DNA from: Chitinilyticum aquatile DSM 21506
Lineage (GTDB): Bacteria > Pseudomonadota > Gammaproteobacteria > Burkholderiales > Chitinibacteraceae
DNA length: 64,000 nt
Assembly: GCF_000430805.1 (NCBI RefSeq)
Contig: NZ_KE387259.1
Location: 248,001 to 312,000 of the forward strand
Direction of reading: 5' to 3'
The position numbers and the translations under genes are program-made. Positions within the stretch are counted from its first letter, which is position 1. Each line of letters starts with the position of its first letter. Positions 50,221-59,227 of this stretch are shown here, piece after piece. The notes under the pieces were generated by a model, which did not search any database, was not told the DNA's origin, and worked only from the letters and a program-made list of their open reading frames with translations.

Positions 50221-50300
50221 CATGGCGGACGGGCATTACGCAGCTTCCCGCCACTCTCCTGACACGAATTCCGGCCACCTTCGCGGTGGCCTTTTTTTTT
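50221..50300 (+). ncRNA. Candidate sibling small RNA 2
   Basis: A -10-like GATAAT at 50209-50214 would start transcription near 50221. The RNA could fold a 5' stem (GGCGG..GGG with CCC.CC), leave ACTCTCCTGACACGAATTCC single-stranded, and end in a terminator GGCCACC / GGTGGCC (50273-50279 with 50285-50291) followed by nine T. It shares CAGCTT, CCCGC, CTCTCCT, GAATTCC and the terminator position with unit 1. The pair resembles the tandem sibling sRNAs known in Neisseria in design; homology is not shown. Confidence 0.55.
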
Positions 50301-50376
50301 GCCTGTCGCAACCGAACACCCTCAGCAAGCGCCTAGCCCGAAGTGACTAGGCACGAAGTACAGTCCGCTCCCGACC

Positions 50377-50390
50377 TTGGCTTCGGTCAA
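50377..50390 (+). promoter_or_regulatory. Weak FNR-like site upstream of nirB
   Basis: TTGGC-TTCG-GTCAA resembles the FNR consensus TTGAT-N4-ATCAA (7 of 10 arm bases). It lies 60 bases before the nirB start. Anaerobic control of nirBD by FNR-type regulators is common, but the match is weak. Confidence 0.22.
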
Positions 50391-50450
50391 TTTTTCTGCG
50401 CTCCCGCACGCCTAGCATGGTGGCATTCAATTTGATTCCGGAGCCGCAGC

Positions 50451-53000
50451 ATGGCAAAAACCCGCCTTATCGTCGTCGGCAACGGCATGGTCGGCCAGCG
50501 TTTTCTCGAGGAGCTGTGCGAGAAAGGCAACCCGGCCGCCTTCGACATTACCGTCTTCTGTGCCGAGCCGCGCGTCGCCTACGACCGCGTGCACCTGTCC
50601 TCCTATTTCTCGCACCACACCGACGAAGACCTGTCGCTGGTCAAACCGGGCTTTTTCGAGAAGTACGGCATTTCTGTTCTGGTCGGCGAGGCGGTCAAGC
50701 AGATCGATACCGCGCAAAAACAGGTGCACTCGAACAAGGGCAAGATCCTGCCGTATGACAAGCTGGTGATGGCCACCGGCTCGTATCCGTGGGTGCCGCC
50801 GATTGCCGGCAGCGCGCACCACGAGTGTTTTGTTTACCGCACCATCGAAGACCTGAACGCCATCGAATCCGCCGCCAAGCAGGGCAAGAGCGGCGTGGTG
50901 ATCGGCGGAGGCCTGCTGGGGCTGGAAGCCGCCGGCGCGCTGAAGGCGCTGGGGCTGGATACCCACGTGGTTGAATACGCGCCAGTGCTGATGGCCGAGC
51001 AGCTGGATCGCATGGGCGGCGAGATGCTGCGCCGCAAGATCAATTCGCTGGGGGTTTCGGTACACACCAGCCGCAATACGGTGAACATCGCCATGCACGG
51101 CGGGCGCACCGGCCTGCACCGGCTGAACTTTGCCGACGGCAGCACGCTGGATACCGATGTGATCGTCTTTTCCACCGGCATCCGGCCGCAGGACACGCTG
51201 GCGCGCTACAGCGGGCTGTTTGTGTCCGAGCGCGGCGGCATCGTCATCAACGACCAGTGCGTGACCAGCAATCCGGACATCTACGCGATTGGCGAATGCG
51301 CGTCGTGGCACGGCCAGTATTTCGGCCTGGTGGCGCCGGGCTACAAGATGGCGCAGGTCGCCGCCGACCACCTGCTGGGTCGCAAGGAATTGAACTTCAC
51401 CGGCGCGGACATGAGCGCCAAGCTGAAACTGCTGGGCGTATCGGTCGGCAGTATCGGCGACGCGCACGGCAGAACGCCGGGCAGCCGCAACTACATCTTC
51501 CAGGACGACCAGGCGGGCATCTACAAGAAAATCGTCGTCTCGCCCGATGGCACGAAACTGATCGGCGCGGTGCTGGTCGGCGACGTGGACGACTACGGCC
51601 AACTGCTGCAGATGAAGCTCAACGATCTGCCGGTGCCCGAACACCCGGATACGCTGATCCTGCCTTCGTATGCCGGCGCCAAGCCGGCGATGGGCGTCGA
51701 TGCCCTGCCCGCTTCGGCCGTAATCTGCTCCTGTTTTGACGTGAGCAAACAGCGCATTGCCGATGCGGTCGCCGCTGGCTGCCATACGGTGGCCGCAATC
51801 AAGGCGGAAACCGGCGCCGGCACCGGCTGCGGCGGCTGCGTGCCACTGATTGCCCAGGTGCTCAATGCCGAGCTGGCCAAACAGGGCTTCGAGGTGAAAA
51901 ATCACCTGTGCGAACACTTCCCGCATTCGCGGCAGGAGCTGTTCCATCTGGTAAAAGTCGGCGGGCTCCGAACCTTCGGCGAAGTGCTGGCCAGGCACGG
52001 CCACGGCTACGGCTGCGAGGTGTGCAAGCCGACCGTGGGCTCGATTCTGGCGACGGTACACAACGACTACATCCTCAAGCCCGAACACACCCCGCTGCAG
52101 GACACCAACGACGTGTTCCTCGGCAATATGCAGAAGGACGGCACGTATTCGGTGATCCCGCGCATGGCCGGTGGCGAGGTTACCCCCGAGGGGTTAATGA
52201 CTGTAGCCCAGGTAGCAAAAGACTTCCAGCTGTATACCAAGATCACCGGCGCACAGCGCATTGGCCTGTTTGGCGCACACAAGGGCGATCTGCCGGAAAT
52301 CTGGCGCCGGTTGATTGATGCCGGTTTCGAAACCGGCCAGGCCTACGGCAAATCGCTGCGCATGGTGAAAACCTGCGTCGGCAGCACCTGGTGCCGCTTT
52401 GGCGTGCAGGATAGCGTTGGCCTGGGCGTCGAGCTGGAGCACCGCTACAAGGGCATCCGCACCCCGCACAAGATGAAATTCGGCGTATCCGGCTGCACCC
52501 GCGAATGTGCCGAAGCACAGGGCAAGGACGTCGGCATCATTGCTTCTGATGCCGGCTGGAACCTGTTTGTCGGCGGCAACGGCGGCATGAAGCCGCGCCA
52601 CGCTGATCTGCTGGCGAGCGATCTCGACCACGACACCCTGCTGCGCTACCTTGACCGCTTCCTGATGTTCTACGCGAGCACCGCCGACAAGCTGCAGCGC
52701 ACCGCGACCTGGCTGGAAAGCCTCGACGGCGGCATCGACTACCTGCGCGAAGTGATCGTGGACGACAGGCTAGGGCTGGGGGCACAACTGGAAGCCGACA
52801 TGATGGAGGTCCGCGCCAAATACGAATGCGAGTGGAAAGCGACCGTCGAAGACACAAGCCAGCACGCCCGCTTCGCCCACTTCATCAACAGCCCGGCGCA
52901 TGATCCGAACGTCGCGTTTGTACCCGCACGCGAGCAGCACCGCCCGGCCAGCCCGGCAGAACGCAAGATCATCCCGATCAAACCCGTGGAGACCGTGTAA
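50451..53000 (+). CDS. nirB: Assimilatory/NADH-type nitrite reductase large subunit
   Basis: It reduces nitrite to ammonium with NAD(P)H in the cytoplasm. The protein has 849 residues. The FAD/NAD domains come first (VVGNGMVGQRFLEEL, VVIGGGLLGLEAAGALKALG), then two BFD-type [2Fe-2S] regions (ICSCFDVSK..GTGCGGC and GYGCEVCKP). The siroheme/[4Fe-4S] domain follows, with TCVGSTWC and SGCTREC. All four cluster cysteines are present. nirD follows with a one-base overlap. No nitrite transporter or siroheme synthase is adjacent. Confidence 0.97.
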   Translation: MAKTRLIVVGNGMVGQRFLEELCEKGNPAAFDITVFCAEPRVAYDRVHLSSYFSHHTDEDLSLVKPGFFEKYGISVLVGEAVKQIDTAQKQVHSNKGKILPYDKLVMATGSYPWVPPIAGSAHHECFVYRTIEDLNAIESAAKQGKSGVVIGGGLLGLEAAGALKALGLDTHVVEYAPVLMAEQLDRMGGEMLRRKINSLGVSVHTSRNTVNIAMHGGRTGLHRLNFADGSTLDTDVIVFSTGIRPQDTLARYSGLFVSERGGIVINDQCVTSNPDIYAIGECASWHGQYFGLVAPGYKMAQVAADHLLGRKELNFTGADMSAKLKLLGVSVGSIGDAHGRTPGSRNYIFQDDQAGIYKKIVVSPDGTKLIGAVLVGDVDDYGQLLQMKLNDLPVPEHPDTLILPSYAGAKPAMGVDALPASAVICSCFDVSKQRIADAVAAGCHTVAAIKAETGAGTGCGGCVPLIAQVLNAELAKQGFEVKNHLCEHFPHSRQELFHLVKVGGLRTFGEVLARHGHGYGCEVCKPTVGSILATVHNDYILKPEHTPLQDTNDVFLGNMQKDGTYSVIPRMAGGEVTPEGLMTVAQVAKDFQLYTKITGAQRIGLFGAHKGDLPEIWRRLIDAGFETGQAYGKSLRMVKTCVGSTWCRFGVQDSVGLGVELEHRYKGIRTPHKMKFGVSGCTRECAEAQGKDVGIIASDAGWNLFVGGNGGMKPRHADLLASDLDHDTLLRYLDRFLMFYASTADKLQRTATWLESLDGGIDYLREVIVDDRLGLGAQLEADMMEVRAKYECEWKATVEDTSQHARFAHFINSPAHDPNVAFVPAREQHRPASPAERKIIPIKPVETV

Positions 53001-53320
53001 TGTGGACCACCGTGTGTGAACTCAAGGCCATCGTCCCCGGCACTGGCGTGTGTGCGCTGGTGGGCGATGCACAAATCGCCATCTTCCGCCCGCATGCGGA
53101 TGACACCGTCTACGCCATCGCCAACATCGACCCATTCGCCGAAGCCAGCGTGCTCTCGCGCGGGCTGATCTGCGAGCATCAGGGCGAGCTGTGGGTGGCC
53201 AGCCCGCTGAAAAAACAGCGCTTTCGCCTGCGCGACGGCCTGTGCCTGGAAAACCGCGATTACTCGGTGGCGAGCTATGCCGTGCGGGTCAGCGACGGGC
53301 GTATCGAAGTCCAGTCCTGA
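53000..53320 (+). CDS. nirD: Nitrite reductase small subunit
   Basis: The 106-residue partner of NirB has a Rieske-like fold. It has CELKAIVPGTGVCALVGD at the start and the segment ANIDPFAEASVLSRGLI where Rieske proteins would bind the cluster. The cluster ligands are absent, as is normal for NirD. The ATG shares one base with the nirB TAA stop (TAATG), so translation is coupled. Confidence 0.96.
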   Translation: MWTTVCELKAIVPGTGVCALVGDAQIAIFRPHADDTVYAIANIDPFAEASVLSRGLICEHQGELWVASPLKKQRFRLRDGLCLENRDYSVASYAVRVSDGRIEVQS

Positions 53321-53398
53321 TCCCGCCGCCTGCAGGGCGAGATCAGCAAGGTGTATATTCTGCGGCATACTGTGGCAATCCTGTCACCTGTCCCTGCC

Positions 53399-54088
53399 AT
53401 GCGCCGAGCCGACCGCCTCTACCAGATCACGCTGTTCCTGCGCAGCCGCCCGCTGACCACCGCACGCTGGCTGGCCGATGCGCTGAATGTTTCGGAGCGC
53501 ACCATCTATCGCGATGTGGCCGATCTGATGTGCACCGGGCTCGATATCGAAGGCGAGGCCGGCGTCGGTTACCGGCTGCGCCAGCGCGACGAACTGCCGC
53601 CGCTGACCTTCAGCACGGCCGAGCTTGACGCGCTGCGGCTGGGCTGCCGCCTGGTCAGCGGCCGGGGCGACGCCGAGCTCGCGCGCGCGGCCAAGCTGGC
53701 GCTGTCGCGTATCGAGCTGGCGCTGAAACAGTCCGGACATGCGATGAACGCTACGCCGCTGTATGTGCCGCCACTGGACTGCCAATCCGGCCTGCCGGCG
53801 CTGTCCCCCTTGCGCGATGCCACCCGGCAGGAGCGCGTCGTGCAGTTCGACTATGTGCGCGCGGACGGGACGCCAAGCACGCGGCGCATTCACCCGCTGG
53901 GGCTGTTTTACTGGGAATCCTGCTGGACGCTGGTGGCATGGTGCGAGCTGCGCGACGATTACCGCCATTTCCGGCTCGACCGCATGCAGGGGGTAACGGT
54001 GCTGGCTGAGCGCTTCCCGCGCGTGTCCGGCCGCAATCTCGCGGACTATCTGCGGCGGGAAGGCATTGCGCCGGAGCGGCTGGGTTAA
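53399..54088 (+). CDS. YafY-type transcriptional regulator (HTH_11 + WYL)
   Basis: The protein has 229 residues. The N-terminal winged helix (ADRLYQITLFLRSRPLTTARW and LNVSERTIYRDVADL) is followed by a linker. A WYL domain comes last (RQERVVQFDYVRADGTPSTRRIHPLGLFYWESCWTLVAWCELRDDYRHFRLDRM). WYL regulators bind nucleotide- or RNA-type ligands and repress or activate nearby genes. It is 78 bases after nirD on the same strand, and regulation of nirBD is possible but unproven. No good ribosome binding site precedes ATG 53399. Confidence 0.9.
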   Translation: MRRADRLYQITLFLRSRPLTTARWLADALNVSERTIYRDVADLMCTGLDIEGEAGVGYRLRQRDELPPLTFSTAELDALRLGCRLVSGRGDAELARAAKLALSRIELALKQSGHAMNATPLYVPPLDCQSGLPALSPLRDATRQERVVQFDYVRADGTPSTRRIHPLGLFYWESCWTLVAWCELRDDYRHFRLDRMQGVTVLAERFPRVSGRNLADYLRREGIAPERLG

Positions 54089-54115
54089 CCCGCTGCACGG
54101 CAGAACAAAGCAATA

Positions 54116-54161
54116 GGTATCGATCTGCAGCCCTTTAATCAAAAGGGCCACATGAAAATAC
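54116..54161 (+). repeat. Dispersed palindromic intergenic repeat, copy 9
   Basis: GGTATCGATCTGCA is followed by an inner GCCCTTT / AAAAGGGC hairpin and an ending AAAATAC. It lies between the WYL gene and the tRNA promoter. Confidence 0.5.
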
Positions 54162-54262
54162 AGCGCACTGTATATCCGAACTGTACTGTGTAATCCGCCA
54201 GTCTTTCATGCCGAAGCAAGCTCGTCCAGGCACCGGAGCAGCCATAAACCGGGGGACCGGGC

Positions 54263-54290
54263 TTGTCATTCTCGCTGGCATCGCTATACT
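54263..54290 (+). promoter_or_regulatory. Sigma-70 promoter of tRNA-Thr
   Basis: TTGTCA (54263-54268), a 16-base spacer and TATACT (54285-54290) place a start near 54297, 28 bases before the mature tRNA. Confidence 0.65.
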
Positions 54291-54324
54291 CGCGCCCTCT
54301 TGCAGTCGTCCGGCTGCATGGCAC

Positions 54325-54399
<75 letters not shown>

Positions 54400-54420
54400 G
54401 CCTTCCCCCATCCCACGTTT

Positions 54421-54930
54421 TCAGTTCGAATCCGGCAGGCGCAGCCCCAGAATCAGCAGATCGCGCTCAATGCCATCGAGCACCGCCACGCGCGGCAGAT
54501 TGCCCCAGGTCGCAAAGCCGGCACGGGCAAACAGCGCCAGGCTCGGTTCGTTATGGCCAAAAATGAAGCCCAGCAGCGTGTGCAGGCCCAGTTTCGGCGC
54601 GCGCTGGATCGCCTCCTCCAGCAGCCAGCGCCCCAGCCCGCGTCCACGTGCGCGCTCGTCCAGATAGATGCTGACTTCTGCCGTGCCGTCGTACGCCGGC
54701 CGGCCATAAAAGCTGGAAAATGACAGCCAGCCGAGCAGTGCGCCCTCCTCTTCCACGACCCACAGCGGGCGCTCGGGCCGCTGGTGCGCGGCAAACCAGC
54801 CCTGCCGGCTGGCCACCGTGACCGGCTCGGTATCCGCCGTCACCATCCGGGAAGGCACGGTGCTGTTATAGATAGCGACAATCGCCGGCAGGTCATCCTG
54901 CGTGGCAATCCGGGTCTGCCAGTTCGGCAT
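54421..54930 (-). CDS. GNAT family N-acetyltransferase
   Basis: The protein has 169 residues, with the acetyl-CoA-binding loop in RARGRGLGRWLLEEA and the segment LLGFIFGHNEPSLALFARAGF. It resembles the phosphinothricin-acetyltransferase-like group, which acetylates small amines or methionine derivatives. The substrate is unknown. It converges on tRNA-Thr with 21 bases between. Confidence 0.92.
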   Translation of the reverse strand: MPNWQTRIATQDDLPAIVAIYNSTVPSRMVTADTEPVTVASRQGWFAAHQRPERPLWVVEEEGALLGWLSFSSFYGRPAYDGTAEVSIYLDERARGRGLGRWLLEEAIQRAPKLGLHTLLGFIFGHNEPSLALFARAGFATWGNLPRVAVLDGIERDLLILGLRLPDSN

Positions 54931-54947
54931 GATTCACTCCTGTATTC

Positions 54948-54996
54948 GGGTATATGGCTGTAAGTATTCTATCCAGAGGGCTACGAGGCAATACCC
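54948..54996 (+). repeat. Dispersed palindromic intergenic repeat, copy 10
   Basis: GGGTATATGGCTG at the left and ATACCC at the right frame a weak inner GGCT/AGGGCT pairing. It ends in the tatD stop codon and lies between tatD and the GNAT gene. Confidence 0.5.
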
Positions 54997-55785
54997 TTAT
55001 CCCTCTGTAATCCGCAGTACGCGCCGGACTGCCGCATTGCTGCTCTGCGCCAGTTCCAAAAGCGAGATGCCGCGCAATTCCGCCAGGCATGCGGCAATCC
55101 GTGGCAGTTCAGAAGGCTCATTGCGCGCCGGCGGCGGGCCTGCGAGCCAGGCCGGCACCATATCGGGGGAATCGGTTTCCAGCACCAGATACTCCAGCGG
55201 CAATTCGGCAGCGAGCCTGCGGATGCGCAGTGACCCGGAGTACGTCAGCGCGCCGCCAAAGCCCAGCGCAAAGCCCTGCCGGATGAAGGCGTCGGCCTGC
55301 TGCAGGCTGCCATTGAAAGCATGTGCGATGCCGCCCTTCACGCCCCACTTGCGCAGGTATTTCAGCACCGGGTCCTGGCAGCGGCGGATGTGGACGATCA
55401 CCGGCAGATCCAGGTCGCGCGCGAGCTTGAGCTGCGCTTCGAAAAAGGCAATCTGCCGGTTCATGTCGAGACCGGGCACAAAGCCGTCCAGCCCGATTTC
55501 GCCCACGGCCACCGCCGGCTCGCGCGCCAGCCAGTCGACCAGGCACGCCAGATCGGCATCGCGGTGCTCGTTCACATACACCGGATGCAGGCCGTACGCC
55601 GGCCAGGCGCCATATTGCCGCGCGACCGCTCTGGTCGACGCAAAGGTGGCCCGGCTGACCGCCGGCACCACCCAGTTGCCCACGCCAGCCGTGCGCGAGC
55701 GCTGAATGACATCGACAAGATCGGCGGAGAATTCGGCGGCGTCGAGATGACAGTGGCTGTCAATCCACGCTTCGTTACATGCCAT
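54997..55785 (-). CDS. TatD family metal-dependent hydrolase
   Basis: The protein has 262 residues from ATG 55785, with AAAGG upstream. It has the metal ligands SHCHLD at the start, GEIGLDGF with Glu, HIRRCQD and HAFNGSLQQ for His, and ETDSPDM with Asp. TatD enzymes are 3'-5' exonucleases/deoxyribonucleases involved in quality control of DNA or RNA ends. It is divergent from the TerC gene with 100 bases between. Confidence 0.93.
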   Translation of the reverse strand: MACNEAWIDSHCHLDAAEFSADLVDVIQRSRTAGVGNWVVPAVSRATFASTRAVARQYGAWPAYGLHPVYVNEHRDADLACLVDWLAREPAVAVGEIGLDGFVPGLDMNRQIAFFEAQLKLARDLDLPVIVHIRRCQDPVLKYLRKWGVKGGIAHAFNGSLQQADAFIRQGFALGFGGALTYSGSLRIRRLAAELPLEYLVLETDSPDMVPAWLAGPPPARNEPSELPRIAACLAELRGISLLELAQSSNAAVRRVLRITEG

Positions 55786-55885
55786 GCGGAACCTTTCGAT
55801 TTCTTCTATATCATTAAGGCCTGAATCCGGCGGGCGGCCTTCTGCCCGGAGGCCGGAGACTGACAACAATACAGGAAATGAGCCA

Positions 55886-56839
55886 ATGGATTTTGCAATG
55901 TATCTGCCATGGATCGTGTTTGCCGTGGTAGTGATCACGCTGCTGGTATTCGACCTCGGCGTGCTGCACAAGGACAGCCACGAAATCAGCGTGTCTGAAA
56001 GCCTGAAACTCTCCGCCTTCTACATCGCCGCCGGCGTGGCTTTTGGCGGTTATGTGTGGTGGAGCAAGGGCGCCGGCGCCGGCATGGATTACTACACCGG
56101 TTTTCTGGTCGAGAAATCGCTGTCGATGGATAACGTCTTCGTCATTTCGCTGATTTTCACCGCACTGGCCATCCCGCGCCAGTACCAGCACCGCGTGCTG
56201 TTCTGGGGTATTCTGGGCGCCATCGTGATGCGTGCCATCATGATCGGCCTAGGCGCGACGCTGGTGCACCAGTTCAGCTGGATTCTGCTGATTTTCGGCG
56301 CCTTCCTGGTGTTTACCGGCATCAAGATGCTGGTCGCCAAGGATGAAGAGCCCAGTGTCGAGGACATGAAACTCTACCAGTGGCTGAAAGGCCATCTGCG
56401 CATGACGCCGAAACTGCACGGCAACCAGTTCTTTGTCGAAGGCAGCAGCATCGGCGAGAAAGCCGGCCGCGTGGCCACGCCGCTGTTCCTGGCACTGCTG
56501 ATGGTCGAGGGTGCTGATCTGGTGTTTGCGGTGGATTCGATTCCGGCGATTTTCGCGATCACGCAGGACCCGTTCATCGTCTACACCTCGAACATCTTCG
56601 CGATTCTGGGCCTGCGCGCGCTGTATTTCGCACTCGCCGCCATGGTGCACCGTTTCCACTACCTGAAATACGCCTTGGCGATCGTGCTGGTGTTCATCGG
56701 CGTGAAGATCGGCCTCGTCTACATCGGCGTCAAGATTCCATCGCTGATCTCGCTGACGGTGACCTTCGGCCTGCTGCTGGCCGGCGTGCTGTATTCGCTG
56801 CACAAGACTCGCGGTGAGCCGATTCCGGAAAAGGAATGA
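55886..56839 (+). CDS. TerC family integral membrane protein (Alx-like)
   Basis: The protein has 317 residues from ATG 55886, behind AGGAAATG. About nine membrane helices are present. The two TerC acidic motifs are visible: FLVEKSLSMDNVFVISLIF and MVEGADLVFAVDSIPAIFAITQDPF. Alx/TerC proteins export manganese or help load metals onto secreted enzymes. I looked for a yybP-ykoY manganese riboswitch in the short leader and see none. A second TerC-superfamily gene faces it. Confidence 0.93.
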   Translation: MDFAMYLPWIVFAVVVITLLVFDLGVLHKDSHEISVSESLKLSAFYIAAGVAFGGYVWWSKGAGAGMDYYTGFLVEKSLSMDNVFVISLIFTALAIPRQYQHRVLFWGILGAIVMRAIMIGLGATLVHQFSWILLIFGAFLVFTGIKMLVAKDEEPSVEDMKLYQWLKGHLRMTPKLHGNQFFVEGSSIGEKAGRVATPLFLALLMVEGADLVFAVDSIPAIFAITQDPFIVYTSNIFAILGLRALYFALAAMVHRFHYLKYALAIVLVFIGVKIGLVYIGVKIPSLISLTVTFGLLLAGVLYSLHKTRGEPIPEKE

Positions 56840-56858
56840 GGCGCGACGCATAAGGCGG

Positions 56859-56919
56859 CATATACCGCCAACCCCATGCGCAGGCAGCCTTTCTGATAAA
56901 AGGGCTACCGCCTGATACC
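56859..56919 (+). repeat. Dispersed palindromic intergenic repeat, copy 11
   Basis: CATATACC and GATACC lie at the ends. An inner GCAGCCTTT / AAAAGGGCT hairpin is present. It lies between two convergent TerC-superfamily genes. Confidence 0.5.
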
Positions 56920-56923
56920 TACA

Positions 56924-56954
56924 ACAAGGGCCAGTGCATTGCACTGGCCCTTGT
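56924..56954. terminator. Bidirectional hairpin between the two TerC-superfamily genes
   Basis: A perfect 14-bp inverted repeat ACAAGGGCCAGTGC / GCACTGGCCCTTGT has a 3-base loop. T-runs are short. Confidence 0.7.
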
Positions 56955-56970
56955 CATTTCGCAGCGCGGC

Positions 56971-58032
56971 TCAGCGATCTTCGCGCTGGCGGTCGAGTTT
57001 CTTCTGCGGCCGCACCAGCCAGGAATGCACTCCGGCCAGCACGATCAGGAAGGCCGCCATGCCGCCGGTCACCGCTTCATGGATATGCATGTGCGTGGCC
57101 AGCAGCATCACCGTTGCCAGCGCACCGATCGCCCAGAAGGCACCATGTTCCAGATAGCGGAAGGTGCTGAGCGTACCCTTGTAGACCAGCAGCAAAGTGA
57201 AGGAGCGCACGAACATCGCGCCGATGCCCAGACCAATCGCGATCAGGAAGATATTGCTCGTCAGCGCAAACGCGCCCAGCACGCCATCGAAGGAAAAGGA
57301 TGCGTCGAGCAGCTCCAGATAGATGAAACCGCTCCAGCCGGTTTTGGCGGCCGCCTGATCGTCGCCCATCAGCGAGCCCAGGCTGTTGACGACCGTATAG
57401 ACCACCACACCCCACAGGCCGGCGGTGAGGAAGCGGTAACCTTCATCAGGATCAAGCAGCGAGGCCAGCACCAGCAGCACCAGCAGGGTCAGCAGCAAGG
57501 CGGCCATCTGCATGCGCCCGAGCCGGGACAGCAGCTGCTCAAGTGGCGCAAACCAGTGCTCGTCCTTGTTGGCATCGATGAAGAAATTCCAGAACACCAT
57601 CAGCAGGAAGGTGCCGCCGAAGGCGGTCACCTCGGTATGCGCTGATTGCAGGATGTGCGAATAGCTGGCCGGGTTGAGAATGGCCAGCGACAGCACGTCA
57701 TGACTGGCCCAGCTGCCATTGGCAAGCCAGTGCCACAGCGCCATCGGCCCCGGCATCGGCGCCATGCCGGCAATCACCGCCACGATGAGCAGCGGGAACA
57801 GCATGCGCATGCCGAACACGGCAATCAGCATGCCCCAGACCAGAAAACGCCGCCGCCATTTTTCGTCCCAGTGCTTCAGCACCGAGGCATTGACCACGGC
57901 ATTGTCAAACGACAGGCTCGTTTCCAGCAGCGCCAGATTGAATGCGGCCCAGACACCGACCCAGCCACCGATCCAGGCGGCCAGCGCCAGCCCGATCAGG
58001 GTCACGAGAAAGGAAGAACGGAAATAATGCAT
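56971..58032 (-). CDS. DUF475 family membrane protein (TerC superfamily)
   Basis: The protein has 353 residues from ATG 58032, with about ten membrane helices. The paired acidic motifs are LLETSLSFDNAVVNASVL and LELLDASFSFDGVLGAFAL. This is the DUF475 branch of TerC-like transporters, of unknown substrate (metal export is likely). An ATG at 58065 would add eleven residues; neither start has a clear ribosome binding site. It faces the Alx-like gene, so this locus may handle metal ions. Confidence 0.88.
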   Translation of the reverse strand: MHYFRSSFLVTLIGLALAAWIGGWVGVWAAFNLALLETSLSFDNAVVNASVLKHWDEKWRRRFLVWGMLIAVFGMRMLFPLLIVAVIAGMAPMPGPMALWHWLANGSWASHDVLSLAILNPASYSHILQSAHTEVTAFGGTFLLMVFWNFFIDANKDEHWFAPLEQLLSRLGRMQMAALLLTLLVLLVLASLLDPDEGYRFLTAGLWGVVVYTVVNSLGSLMGDDQAAAKTGWSGFIYLELLDASFSFDGVLGAFALTSNIFLIAIGLGIGAMFVRSFTLLLVYKGTLSTFRYLEHGAFWAIGALATVMLLATHMHIHEAVTGGMAAFLIVLAGVHSWLVRPQKKLDRQREDR

Positions 58033-58283
58033 GCGGAAGGGCCGGCAATAGCGGAAAAAACGCATTATGCGCCGGGCAGCGCCCAGCCTGAAAGCTGATC
58101 TGGCGCAGGGCGCGGAGTACGGGGCTGCGGGAAGATGCGCCAGTCCGGAACATAGAGCAAGCCGCAATCCGTTTTTCCCCGGCGACACCGGAGAAAACGT
58201 GGCGCAGGCCGTTTGACAGCGTCCTGCTATACTCCCTGATGTTTGTCTGAACACGCATTACGCGACCGAATACGGAGACCCGC

Positions 58284-59141
58284 ATGACCAACCCTTACCT
58301 CGCCCTTGTAGAAACCCACGCTGCATTGCTGCAGAAAACCGATGCACCGCTGTTCGCCGACCTCTCCACGCTGACGCCGGCCAAGGACACAGCCGCTGCC
58401 GATGCACCGGTCGTGGCGATTTTCGCACCGCACCCGGACGACGAGTGCATCATCGGCGCGCTGCCGCTGCGCCTGCAGCGCGAAGCCGGTCACCGCGTGG
58501 TGAATGTGGCCGTCACGCAAGGTTCGAACGTGCCGCGCAAGGCCGAGCGCTGGGCCGAGCTGAAAAATGCCTGTGACTACCTGGCCTGGGGCCTGCGCGA
58601 AACCATCCCCGGCGGTCTGGAAGGCGTGAACTGCAAGACCCGTGACGGCGATGCCGCCGCGTGGGCTGCCAAGGTCGACGTGATTGTCGGCATCCTGAAC
58701 GAACTGAAGCCGGCTGTCGTAGTCTGCCCGAACGACAACGACGGCCACGCCGCCCACATCGGCACGCACTATCTGGTGCTCGATGCGCTGAAGAAGGCTG
58801 GTCACGCCTGCCTCGTGGTGCAATCTGAATTCTGGCGCGCGATGGCGACGCCGAACGCGCTGATCGGCAGCAACAGCGTCGATACCGCCGACCTGATCGC
58901 GGCATTGGCCTGCCATGTGGGCGAAGTGCAGCGCAACCCCTACCACCTGCGCCTGACTTCGTGGATGGCCGACAATGTGCGCCGTGGCGCCGAAGTCGTC
59001 GGTGGTGCCGGTGTTGCCGCGCCGTCGTTCTCTTTCGGCACGATCTACCGCATCGACCGCTTCGACGGCCAGCAACTGGTTGCCAGCGAGAAAAAGTACG
59101 TTTTGTCCGAACAGGATGACGTGCGCGCGATCTTTGCCTGA
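58284..59141 (+). CDS. PIG-L (LmbE-like) family deacetylase
   Basis: The protein has 285 residues, with the zinc-binding motif APHPDDECIIG, the second His in NDNDGHAAHIG, and the TQGSNVPRKAERWAELKNAC segment. PIG-L enzymes remove N-acetyl groups from sugars such as GlcNAc derivatives. The substrate is not known. It is a single gene with GGAG eleven bases upstream. Confidence 0.92.
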   Translation: MTNPYLALVETHAALLQKTDAPLFADLSTLTPAKDTAAADAPVVAIFAPHPDDECIIGALPLRLQREAGHRVVNVAVTQGSNVPRKAERWAELKNACDYLAWGLRETIPGGLEGVNCKTRDGDAAAWAAKVDVIVGILNELKPAVVVCPNDNDGHAAHIGTHYLVLDALKKAGHACLVVQSEFWRAMATPNALIGSNSVDTADLIAALACHVGEVQRNPYHLRLTSWMADNVRRGAEVVGGAGVAAPSFSFGTIYRIDRFDGQQLVASEKKYVLSEQDDVRAIFA

Positions 59142-59227
59142 TACAGCGCAAACTCTGAACGGGCTGACTGGCGTTTAATGGCGGTCAGCCTGCTCGAAGC
59201 AGGCAGTGAACAGTACGAAAGCAGCAC

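Noticed and set aside
50331-50352. Inverted repeat GCCTAG-N10-CTAGGC upstream of nirB
   Set aside because: Short six-base arms with no match to a known NarL, FNR or NsrR site; kept only as a note.
55786-55885. yybP-ykoY manganese riboswitch upstream of the TerC gene
   Set aside because: The leader is only 100 bases and lacks the conserved GGGGAGUA-type elements.
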